Both the position numbers and the translations under genes were made by a program. Source: Ceratopteris richardii (lineage: Eukaryota; Streptophyta; Polypodiopsida; Polypodiales; Pteridaceae). Taken from it: 64,000 bases of DNA. The notes under the pieces are model-generated. The model worked only from the letters and a program-made list of their open reading frames with translations, was not told the origin of the DNA and did not search any database. The stretch spans positions 16,786,267 through 16,850,266 of the forward strand of contig CM035431.1 in the NCBI GenBank assembly GCA_020310875.1, read 5' to 3'. Below are positions 1 through 9,993 of the stretch, piece after piece. Within the stretch, counting starts at the first letter, position 1. Every line of letters starts with the position of its first letter.

Positions 1-76
1 TGATTTTGTCTCATAGGCCAAGTTTAGCCTTTAGAAGACGTTAATATGCCTCTCTCTCTCTCTCTCTCTCTCTCTC
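1..76 (+). mobile_element. LINE 3' tail (copy E0, C-type), cut by window edge
   Basis: Only the end of an upstream LINE copy is present. The hairpin lies at 15-30 (AGGCCA / TAGCCT with one mismatch), followed by the box AGAAGACGTTAATATG and a (CT)n tail to about 76. The match to the tails at 2,370-2,403, 11,645-11,682 and 20,482-20,515 assigns it to subfamily C. The next LINE copy starts straight after the CT tract. Confidence 0.8.
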
Positions 77-162
77 AGGGGTAGCACAGGGGTATTCTCT
101 ATGGCACATGCAGCGACAGATAGATTGACGCGAGACTATGCGGCACTTGCTGGATTGGAGAG

Positions 163-585
163 ATGCTTCTTTCAAGCACATTTTCAGGAGCCCGGACTAA
201 GGGGTGGCTCTTTGATACTGTAGTGACACATGCACTGATGTACGCAGCGGCAATATGGGCACCAGGAATCACGGAGGCGACGTGGATGCAGATTGAGACG
301 CCCCATATCACCATGATCTCACGCTTGCTCCGCAACAAGCCCTCCATTCCACATGACATTATACGGGCTGAGCTTGGCACACCACCAATGCTAGTGGAGG
401 CCCTCTTTCAGCTCGTGACCTTTATTCTGAGAGTTAGAGAGCTCCCCACCAATCAACTCACCAGGCTTGCATTTGAGAGCTCTAGACATCTGGCAGAGAC
501 AAGGCATGAGAGAGTATGGTATGCACAGACCTACCGATGGAAGGCAGACCATGGCATGAGCATTACCGATCTCCCCCCTTTTTAG
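163..585 (+). pseudogene. LINE ORF2 fragment (post-RT region) of E1
   Basis: The translation includes TKGWLFDTVVTHALMYAAA and SVPHDIIRAEL-like stretches that align with the region after the RT domain in E3 (about 7,405-7,800), E7 and E9. It has neither the endonuclease nor the YADD block. It is a relic of ORF2, not a free-standing gene. The first ATG is internal to the ancestral frame. Confidence 0.85.
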
Positions 586-1486
586 TATGACCTCTCTTCC
601 CCCTACATTACCCTCTCTCGTTCGGAGAGGAACAAGATCATCCATCAGGACCTACTACATATACACGTCAAGGAGACATGGATAGCACCACGGGAGCCTC
701 TTCCCACAAAGCGGCAACAGTAGAAAGAGCACTTCCTGGCAGAGACACTGGATGGTTTCATTCAGAGACAAAGATACATGGATACATACATGGCACCAGC
801 TGAGAGAGTGGCCATTGGGAAGCTCAGAGTATCATCACACCAGCGCGAGATTGAGGTTGGGCGAGCGACACATACCCCCAAGGACGAGAGATTATGAAGG
901 ATATGGCGAGAGAAGGTGGAGGACGAGGAGCACTACACATGTAGATGCCAGGCATATGAGGATATCAGAGACCATTACCCACATCTCTTCAGGGAGCCCA
1001 GAGAGATCAGGGCTTTATTGCAGACGAAGGACCAACGCCCTCTAGGTCGTTTCCTAGTAGAGCTTTAACACCGCCGTGCCTCACGAGTCACTTTTCCAGT
1101 AGATGGAGATACACCCGGCCCCCTAGACTCATATTACAGATTTTTTCAGACCCACCGCCGCCCGAGGGCCTAGCTCGACGCGAGGTGTCACATTATAGAG
1201 AGCAAAGGAGCTTAGACGACAGCGCCGACGACCGAGACCCCCACTTTGGAGAGCATGTCCCCACCAGAGAGATAGTCAGGCGATTCACGCACGCCATGAC
1301 ATGGAGACACGGATACCTCAACAGCGCACCCCTGCCAATCTCGACGTGCAGAGCATTTTGAGGATCGCCACGATGCCTTACCCAGCGATGCATTATATCC
1401 TACACCCACTCAAGGCATTTAGAGGCTTATGACACCACCAAGCCTCCTCTCCCTATGCATATCATATTTGTATCTCACCTATTGAG

Positions 1487-1935
1487 CATATAGAGTGCAT
1501 ACCCATAGCACCCCACACCCTCGACACCAACTATTATCCACTCCTTTTGTACTCTGTTTTGTACTCACACTTTATTTTCCTTTTAGGATCGCAGTGGATT
1601 GGATCATACTGATGTATATGTTTTGTCTCATACATCCCCTCAACATATAGAGTGCATACCCATAGCACCCCACACCCTCGATGCCAGCTATTATCCACTC
1701 CTTTTATACTCTGTTTTGTACTCACACTTTAGTTTCCTTTTGGGATCACACTGGATTGGATCATACTGATGTATATGTTTTGTCTCATACATCCCCTCAG
1801 CATATAGAGTGCATACCCATAGCACCCCACATTTATTACCCCCTCCTCTTACACTTTGTTTTGTACTCACATTTTTATTCTCCTTTTGTGATTACAATGG
1901 ATTGGATCATGCTGATGTATGTGTTTTGTCTCATA
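1487..1935 (+). repeat. 157-bp tandem repeat in the B-type LINE 3' UTR (3 units)
   Basis: The phrase CATATAGAGTGCAT recurs at 1,487, 1,644 and 1,801, an exact period of 157 bases. Each unit ends with a TGGATCATACTGATGTAT-like phrase followed by TTTTGTCTCATA. Copies E5 (about 10,547) and E10 (about 21,612) carry only one unit, so the triplication is specific to E1. Confidence 0.9.
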
Positions 1936-1945
1936 GGCCGATTTT

Positions 1946-2121
1946 TTTATTTTGTTTTTTGAGAGTACAATGAATTGGAAAGACACACACAACCAACCTC
2001 GTAAGGTAGAGGCACCGATCTTGGGGAACTCTTGAGGCATCCAGCCTCGGGCGGGACTTGAACCCTGGCCATCTGCCTAGTAGTACAAGGCACATCCGCT
2101 AAACCGCGCCCGCTAGATATT
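1946..2121 (-). mobile_element. tRNA-derived SINE (SINE-1)
   Basis: Read on the minus strand, a tRNA-like head begins near 2,115 (GCGGGCGCGG). It has a good A box (TAGCGGATGTG) and, about 37 bases on, a good B box (GGTTCAAGTCC). A tRNA-unrelated body and an A-rich tail (A/T run at 1,942-1,960) follow. The 13-base target duplication ATAGGCCGATTTT lies on both sides (1,933-1,945 and 2,122-2,134). RNA polymerase III boxes, A-rich tail and target duplication together fit a SINE mobilised by a LINE. The target is the 3' hairpin of LINE copy E1. Confidence 0.85.
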
Positions 2122-2174
2122 ATAGGCCGATTTTGGCCTCTAATAAACGTTAAAAAGTCTCTCTCTCTCTCTCT

Positions 2175-2401
2175 CATCACCAGTAGCTAGGGTGTTTTAC
2201 TCACTCACATTATGGATCCCCCATGTATTAGGTCGCCATTATCTGCAGAGTCAGAGCCGGATCTCCCCAACCTTTTCCAGCCTTATATAGCTTTGTGTAA
2301 CAATATACTTTTTATTTCATTTCATCTTCTACACAAGGTTACTACACTTGTACATGGTTTTTGTCTCCTAGGCCAAGTTTGGCCTCCCGAAGACGTTAAT
2401 A

Positions 2402-2403
<2 letters not shown>
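2175..2403 (+). mobile_element. LINE copy E2 (C-type), 3' UTR stub
   Basis: This is a severely 5'-truncated copy. It starts at ATCACCAGTAGCTAGGGTG, which is the end of ORF2 in C-type copies (compare 9,739 and 20,291), and contains the C-type 3' UTR (TGGATCCCCC, TATTAGGT, CCTTATATAGCTTTGTG), the hairpin at 2,370-2,385 and GAAGACGTTAATATGAC. It abuts the CT tail of E1 on its left and its own long CT tract on its right. Confidence 0.85.
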
Positions 2404-3955
<1,552 letters not shown>

Positions 3956-4059
3956 ATTAGCCACTCCCACCCTTGCTCCATCGCGCATCGGGCGCGCTCC
4001 CGTCTTCATCGCAAGTCTTTAGGCTCAGTACTCTGAGCATTTTTTCATCTTCGAATGCA

Positions 4060-4920
4060 ATGAGCGCTACGGCTAAGAAGGACGATTTGACAAAAATGGA
4101 GGACAAACTGACCATAGCTATCAAAGAAAACAAGAAGATGGTGGACTCCACTATCACGGCCATCATCAGCCGCCTCTCAAAGCTCGAGAAGGAAGTAGAA
4201 ACATATCATAAGGAGAGGGAAGCATGGCAGAAAGAGAAAGAAGAATGGGCTAAGGAGAGGACAAACATGAAAGAGGAATTGGAGCTCCTCAAAGCTTCAA
4301 TGGTCTCTCTTACACCCGAAGAAGGAGAGATTAATATGAACAAGACAGAAGCTCTCAAAGAAGAACTCACCAAATCCTTGACCGAGAGCATGGAAAACAA
4401 ATTAGAAGCTACCAAAGAAGGGTGGATCGACATAGTGAAGAAGAACATCAAAAAAGAAGCCAAAGAGAAAGCACAAAAGGAAGAAGCCCTCATCGTGCAC
4501 ACCACTATTGAGGAAGAAAAGATGAGACATGCCCGCCGTCTCAATGTACGCATCACGGGCATTGAAGAAAAAGAAGGCTCTACCCCCGAGTCCGATGGGA
4601 AGACACTATGCAAGATACTCGGCTACAAAGAGGAGTCCCCCCCATTCATCAAGTCTTGGAGAACGGGACGAGACCCCACGAAGAAGAGAGCTCTCATTCT
4701 ACACTTCCCTTCCGAAGATATAAGATCTACTTTCCTACGCAAGAGGGTGATTTTGAGAGCACTTGATGGCCCCCCCATCTACCTTGACGATGATCTCACA
4801 CCCATGCAGGTAGCACACCGTCGTGCATGCATGCCGAGAGTACATCAAGCTCGCAAAGAAGGAAAGAAGGCTTCATACAGAGATGGTCGTGTCATCATTG
4901 ATGGCAAGGCCATCCCATAG
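4060..4920 (+). CDS. LINE ORF1 protein (coiled coil + RRM + C-terminal domain), intact
   Basis: The product is a 286-residue putative RNA-binding chaperone of the LINE ribonucleoprotein. Residues about 5-150 are highly charged with heptad-like spacing (KLEKEVETYHKEREAW), as expected for a coiled coil that multimerises. Residues about 155-235 resemble the RRM of L1 ORF1p (RRLNVRITGI, KKRALILHFPS). The last 50 or so resemble its C-terminal domain (PIYLDDDLTP, GRVIIDGK). No CCHC knuckle is present. The start is the ATG of MSATAKK. The frame is open upstream to 3,973, but only through a TTG. A two-codon upstream ORF (ATG CAA TGA, 4,055-4,063) overlaps this ATG. ORF1 ends at TAG 4,918-4,920, with ORF2 continuing in the same frame. 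Confidence 0.88.
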   Translation: MSATAKKDDLTKMEDKLTIAIKENKKMVDSTITAIISRLSKLEKEVETYHKEREAWQKEKEEWAKERTNMKEELELLKASMVSLTPEEGEINMNKTEALKEELTKSLTESMENKLEATKEGWIDIVKKNIKKEAKEKAQKEEALIVHTTIEEEKMRHARRLNVRITGIEEKEGSTPESDGKTLCKILGYKEESPPFIKSWRTGRDPTKKRALILHFPSEDIRSTFLRKRVILRALDGPPIYLDDDLTPMQVAHRRACMPRVHQARKEGKKASYRDGRVIIDGKAIP

Positions 4921-7900
4921 GGATTCGCGGCCTGTGAGACACTCGAGGAGATACACCTTGCAGTTTGGAACTGCAATGGAGATCTATGGACACACCCAGA
5001 GAGATTGGAAGAGGTGCGCAAAGGCAAAGACATCATTATGCTCACAGAGACACATGAGAGCCCGGACCGGGGCCTACCTCGTGTCCACGGTTTTCAGTGG
5101 GAGTCCACATAAAGAGAGTGTACACGTCAGCACACCACCCGAGGATCAGGAGGAGTAGCCATACTCTTTAGAGATGGACTTCAGAGCATGATACAGATAG
5201 TCGCACGTGATTCACAGGCCAGATATCTTTGGATTCGACTCCAGCTCTCGCAGGAGAGGATCATCTTCATAGCATTATGCTACTTTGCTCCTTCTAGCTC
5301 GCGTTTCGCTATCATAGATCGAGAGGAGGACTCACCATACACTTGCTTGTCAGAAGAGATTACAGAGTACTCTGCATTAGGGGAAGTCTTCCTTATGGGA
5401 GACTTCAATGCCAGGACAGGCAATGATCAGTGTGAGATATTTGACCCAGAAGACCCGGAGATACTACATACCATAGAGGATGAGTCTACAGCTCGAGCTT
5501 CAGCTGACGCTACACACACTCACTATGGCACTCACCTACTCAGACTAGGCTCTCGACATAATCTCGTTATCTATAACGGGATGACTCAGTGGCCTACCTC
5601 AGGAGGATTGACATGCATACCACACTCAGTCACAGATGGCGGGGGAAGTACAGTAGATTACGTCATGGGGTCCAGAGAGGCCATCCACCTACTTACCTCA
5701 TTCACCATCCCACCCATACCCATTGGGGCTGATCACACATACCTCGCACTCTCCCTGAAGGGAGACACCCCTACACGCATACCCGCAGCACGCATCCCAC
5801 ACACCACCATCCACTTCACACACGAGCTAGCTCACATATATGCGGCTCGAGTCGAGCAGGGTCTTCTCTTACTTCATCCTGACACTCCACTATCCCTACT
5901 CACCTCTCAGATAGCATCAGTTCTTCAGACATCAGCCATCAGCTCCTTCCCACACACCATCCATTCTCGTCACACACCTCCTCCCGGGACTATGCCACAA
6001 CATCGTTGGTATGATGAGGATTGCAGAGATCTTTACCGCCGACTACGAGCTCAGCGAGCATTGGGAGAGATCACAGAGAGAGAGGCCAAGGGACAGATGA
6101 AGACTCTCACACGTCGAAAGAGGCGAGCCTTTGAGGAGGCACAGGAGCTTGAGCTATACCATCTCTTTATGAGTATGGACAGTGCTGCAGCATGGCGCAG
6201 CCTACGAGAGCCACGCCCGACCACACCTATTGGAGACCCACACACATGGCATGATTATGCTCAGAGGTTATATGAGGTACCTAGGCAGCCTCCCATTCCC
6301 CAGCCACTTGAGCCTCGCCCTACTAGTTCTTCTCTCTTCACAGCAAAGATGGTTGAGAGGGCCATACGACGACTTCGACATGGACGTTCGACAGACCACG
6401 CAGGATTGCAGAGCGAGCATCTCATATATGCAGCCTCCACTATAGCCCCGTTGATTGCACATGTCTTCAACCGGGCTATAGGAGAGGGCTTCCCAGAGGA
6501 GTGGACTAGGCACACCATTGTGCCTATCCACAAATCTGGCGACACCCTGGATCCAGGGAACTACAGGACCATCATGATTGGCCACACCATGGCCAAACTA
6601 TACGGTGCCATACTTGAGGCAGAGCTCAGTTCATATGCAGAGACTGAGGGGCTACGAGCACGAGGCCAAGCACGTTTTCGACGAGCTTTCTCTACTATTG
6701 ATCACATCTTCATTCTGCGCTGCCTCATTGATGGGGCAAGGGTGCGGAAGAAGAGGCTATATTGCTGCTTTGTGGACTTCCGCAAAGCTTTTGATACAGT
6801 GCCGCGAGAGAGGCTCTTCCAACGCCTCCAGAGCTTGGGAGTACCATCAGGGATGATTTGGGCCATCTATGCACTCTATGAGCAGGTGACTGGGAGGGTA
6901 CGGTGTCCAGGAGGTATGTCTGAGGCCATTGCTAGCACCATCGGTGTTAAGCAAGGCTGCCCACTCTCTCCCACTCTATTTGGTCTCTACATTGACGAGA
7001 TTGAGGACTACATTCTCCGAGCTGGAGGAGAGGGTGCAGACCTCGCAGGTAGACATGTCCACATTTTATTATATGCCGATGACATTGTCTTGATTTCAGA
7101 GTCACCCGAGGGATTACAGCGCCACCTTGAGGCCCTGGATGAGTTTTGTACACAGAGGGGCTTGACAGTAAACCTTGGCAAGACCAAGGTCATGATCTTC
7201 CACACCTCCCCCATGGTGAGGAATGGAGCAGGATTCAGAGCTCGTGGTGGACAGATTGAGGTGGTCACTTCCTATGTCTATCTCGGAGTCACATTCACGA
7301 GCTTGCCTGGCCCCTTCAGCATGAGACAGGCAGCCACCGATAGACTCACACGCAGATATGCAGCTTTAGCCATGTTAGAGCGGAGATGTCACCAAGCACA
7401 CTTCCAGGAGCCCCGCACGAAGGGCTGGCTATTTGACACACTGGTCAGACCAGCTATGATGTATGCTGCGACGGTTTGGGCCCCAGGTCTCACAGTCACC
7501 CAGTGGAGTGCGATCGAGAGGCCACAGGTACGTATGATCTCGCGATTATTTCGTGGGAAACAGTCGGTGCCACATGACATCATCAGGGCAGAGCTAGCTG
7601 CACCACCCATGGCAGTAGAGGCACTATTCCAGACTATCTGCTTTATTCAGAGGATTAGGGACCTCCCTACAGATAGACTCACACACAGAGCTCTTGAGGC
7701 ATCTATACAGATATCAGAGTTAGGATATGAGAGAGCTTGGTACACTCAGGTTAGAGTCTGGTTTGATAGTCATGGACTTGATATGGACAGATTGCCGCCT
7801 TTTCAGTATGACCCAGACTCACCTCACATCCACCTCTCTCGTCGTGAGAGGAATGTTGTGCTCAGACAGGATCTCTGGCAGCTCTACATTAGTCAGACAT

Positions 7901-8656
7901 GGCACACACCACACATGGGATCGAGACTATCGCACTATCGAGACCAGTTCCTAGACATACTAGCTGACGGTTTCATCCAGCGACCACGCTACATGGATAC
8001 TCACATGCCTCATAGCTTGAGGGTAGCGATTGGCCAGCTGAGAGTCTCATCACACCGACTCGAGATTGAGACGGGCAGAGCCGCAGACATTCCCAGAGAG
8101 GAGCGGATATGCAGAGTATGCAGAGTAGAGATGGAGGATGAGGAGCACTTTGTATGCAGATGTAGCGCATATGATGGCATCAGAGGCAGATACGAGACTC
8201 TGTTTGCAGGGCAGCCCACCCTCCGAGAGATCATGGACTCTAGAGACCAGCGACAGCTCGGGCGACTCTTACTAGAGATACAGAGTCACAGAGATTCCCT
8301 ACTCCATCCTACTGTAGCACTCCATACAGGAGGGAGACAGAGTCAGCTCACTGACTTCTTTATTCCACGACGTGCTGCAGCCCTCCCCCCCTCAGCCCAC
8401 ATACCGAGCGGGGTGACTCTTTCAGCAGGCTCAGATATCTCGAGCTAGGAGACGACCCCGTGATATAGGATATCGGGCCCCGAGACTTCACCGACACCAG
8501 ATTGCGGAGATCCAGGCTTGTGACCATCGCGCCATGGAGGAGAGACGATCCCAGATGATGGCCGATCCCGTTGCAGCCATCAGGGTGGCCCTGACTCCAC
8601 CTCCACCTATGTATCACATATTACATCCCACCCCCTAGCACAGGATGGAGCTAGTT
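4921..8656 (+). pseudogene. LINE ORF2 protein (APE endonuclease - reverse transcriptase - zinc knuckle - PIP box), two lesions
   Basis: This replicase nicks target DNA and primes cDNA on it. Endonuclease motifs seen are WNCNG (4,966-4,980), ETHE, MGDFNART, TVDYVMGS and the ADH catalytic His. RT blocks seen are FVDFRKAFDTV (about 6,769), GVKQGCPLSP (about 6,943) and LLYADDIVL (about 7,066-7,092). Downstream come a CX2CX8HX4C knuckle (about 8,110-8,163), the PIP motif QSQLTDFF (8,338-8,361) and a basic tail with a PPPMYHILHP-type end. A stop at 5,110 interrupts the endonuclease, and the frame is uninterrupted from 5,113 to 8,448. A one-base insertion near 8,418 shifts the C-terminus. No in-frame ATG precedes WNCNG; the first is at 5,038. 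Confidence 0.9.
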
Positions 8657-8875
8657 AGTCGTCTTAGTCGTCTTAGATGCATTCTCATGGTTGTTGTACT
8701 ACCCTTTTGCATATAGACTATCATAAATATCGCACTCCATACACCCCCCACCACTTTCATGGGTATCCCCACATGCACACTACGGAGATCTATATCAGCT
8801 TAACCAGTTTCTTTTCAGCACTTTTATCTTTTCTGATTGACAGAAGATACACCCATGTACATCGATTTGTCTCAT

Positions 8876-8906
8876 AGGCCGAGTTCGGCCTCCTAATAGA
8901 CGTAAA
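8876..8906 (+). promoter_or_regulatory. Conserved LINE 3'-terminal hairpin and AGACGT box (example copy)
   Basis: A six-base-pair stem with a four-base loop (AGGCCG AGTT CGGCCT) is followed by CCTAATAGACGT. Equivalent elements lie at 15, 2,124, 2,370, 9,921, 10,693, 11,645, 17,384, 20,482, 24,445 and, worn, 37,987. The closing pair is G-C in A, G-U in B and A-U in C, so pairing is kept while sequence changes. 3' stem-loops are known recognition sites for the reverse transcriptase of several LINEs. That role is inferred here. Confidence 0.75.
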
Positions 8907-8935
8907 AACACTTTCTTTCTTTCTTTCTCTCTCTC

Positions 8936-8954
8936 CCCCCCTCCCTCCCTCCCT

Positions 8955-9035
<81 letters not shown>

Positions 9036-9042
9036 CCCCCCC
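8936..9042 (+). repeat. (CCCT)n/(CT)n/poly-C tail of LINE E3
   Basis: C-rich and CT simple sequence that continues the E3 tail and ends with ten C. LINE copy E4 starts at the next base. Confidence 0.95.
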
Positions 9043-9958
9043 CAGGGATACATTGCCACCGAAAATGCTCTATTACCGCGAGCATTTTCTACATATATCA
9101 GACGCGGGCTTCATCGAGATCCCGAGATACATGCATACATACCTTCCCCACCACCTCCGAGTCATCATCGGGTAGCTCCGGGTCTCATCACATCAGCTCG
9201 AGATTGAGAGGGGTCGGTCCAGGGGAGTCCCCCGTGAGGAGAGGTGGTGCCCAGTATGCCAGACAAAGGTAGAGAGTGAGGAGCATTTTGTTATCAGATG
9301 CCGAGCATACTTAGACCTACGAGCATAGTTCCAGCTAGAGGAGTCACTCCAGTTGTGCATGACTAGGGGAGACCAGCGACGCTTGGGGTGCTTCCTCACA
9401 GCAGCATACGAGAGGCGAGAGCGGTCACTACAGCCCACACGTCAGCCACGGGTGAGTACCCAGCAGACCATTACCCAGTTCTTTCAGCGAGCAGAGCTAC
9501 ATCAAAGAGGTCCTTCTATAGGGCTCACGCTCCACCAGGCAGCAGCAGAGAGCGCACGACGACGACCACGCATGGTAGGATATCGTCGACCGCGACTATA
9601 TCAGGAGGATATCTCACGCATCAGGAGAGCCTACCACCACATGATGGAGCATAGGCGTACCACCACTCCCTGGGTTGTCTTCCTTCATGAGGCACTCAGA
9701 CCACCACCGATGTACCACATACTACACCCACCTCCCCCCATCACCAATAGCTAGGGTGTTTCACTCACTCATATTATGGATCCCCCTATATTAGGTGGCC
9801 ACTTTGTGTTGATGCAGAGCCACGTCCACCCAGCCTTTTACCAACCCTAGATAGCTTTGTGTTTATTTCATTTCATTTTCTACACTTGGTTACTACACTT
9901 GTACATGGCTTTTGTCTCATACGCCAAGTTTGGCCTCCAGAAGACGTTAGTTCTTCTT

Positions 9959-9960
<2 letters not shown>
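9043..9960 (+). mobile_element. LINE copy E4 (C-type), 5'-truncated
   Basis: It starts at AGGGATACATTGCCACC, inside the ORF2 C-terminal region (compare 19,599), and carries the zinc-knuckle segment (ERWCPVCQTKVE-like), the PIP motif QQTITQFF (9,461-9,484), the C-terminal PPPMYHILHP, the C-type 3' UTR and the hairpin near 9,921-9,936. Several stops break the first half. An open stretch of 9,353-9,754 covers the C-terminal 130 or so residues. A short CT tail follows. Confidence 0.88.
9353..9754 (+). pseudogene. LINE ORF2 C-terminus of E4 with PIP motif
   Basis: This 133-codon open frame corresponds to the last part of ORF2: a basic region, QQTITQFFQR (PIP motif), RARRRPRM-like basic stretches and PPPMYHILHPPPP near the stop. 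It is the C-type counterpart of the E3, E6 and E9 C-termini. The reading frame upstream is broken. Confidence 0.85.

Positions 9961-9991
<31 letters not shown>
9961..9991 (+). repeat. (CT)n tail of LINE E4
   Basis: About 30 bases of CT. LINE copy E5 begins directly after it. Confidence 0.95.

Positions 9992-9993
<2 letters not shown>

Larger units (their letters stand above)
77..2174 (+). mobile_element. LINE copy E1 (B-type), 5'-truncated, SINE in its tail
   Basis: This is a 5'-truncated non-LTR retrotransposon. It starts inside ORF2 just after the reverse transcriptase (GSTGVFSMA region) and runs through the thumb/C-terminal part, the zinc-knuckle region (about 880-960), a worn PIP-like motif (THITDFF, about 1,126-1,150), the B-type C-terminus (PAMHYILHP) and the 3' UTR. 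The reading frame is open at 163-585 and then broken by an in-frame stop (a CAG-to-TAG change at about 583 compared with E7) and later shifts. The 3' UTR carries a triplicated 157-bp unit. The terminal hairpin has been split and duplicated by a SINE. The CT tail ends at about 2,174, where copy E2 begins. Confidence 0.85.
3956..8935 (+). mobile_element. LINE copy E3 (A-type), nearly full length
   Basis: This is an APE-type non-LTR retrotransposon with a short 5' UTR (3,956-4,059), intact ORF1 (4,060-4,920), ORF2 in the same frame after one TAG, and an A-type 3' UTR (about 8,657-8,875). It ends with the hairpin AGGCCG AGTT CGGCCT (8,876-8,891), the box TAATAGACGTAAAAACA and a (TTTC)n/(CT)n tail. 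ORF2 has one premature stop (TAA at 5,110-5,112, where E8 has TAC) and a one-base insertion near 8,418 that ends the frame at 8,448 rather than about 8,656. It is the best template in the window for the family. The ORF1 type is L1-like, but the clade was not determined. Confidence 0.92.

Noticed and set aside
1-76. CT repeats as GAGA-type promoter elements of a host gene
   Set aside because: Every CT tract in the array is the 3' tail of a LINE copy, and no host gene lies downstream.
4206-4613. Minus-strand Ser-rich ORF opposite ORF1
   Set aside because: It is the antisense of the Lys/Glu-rich coiled coil, and no independent signal supports it.
6261-6585. Overlapping minus-strand ORFs inside LINE ORF2 copies (also 14,754-15,078)
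   Set aside because: They are shadows of the conserved plus-strand RT frame. Their conservation follows from ORF2.
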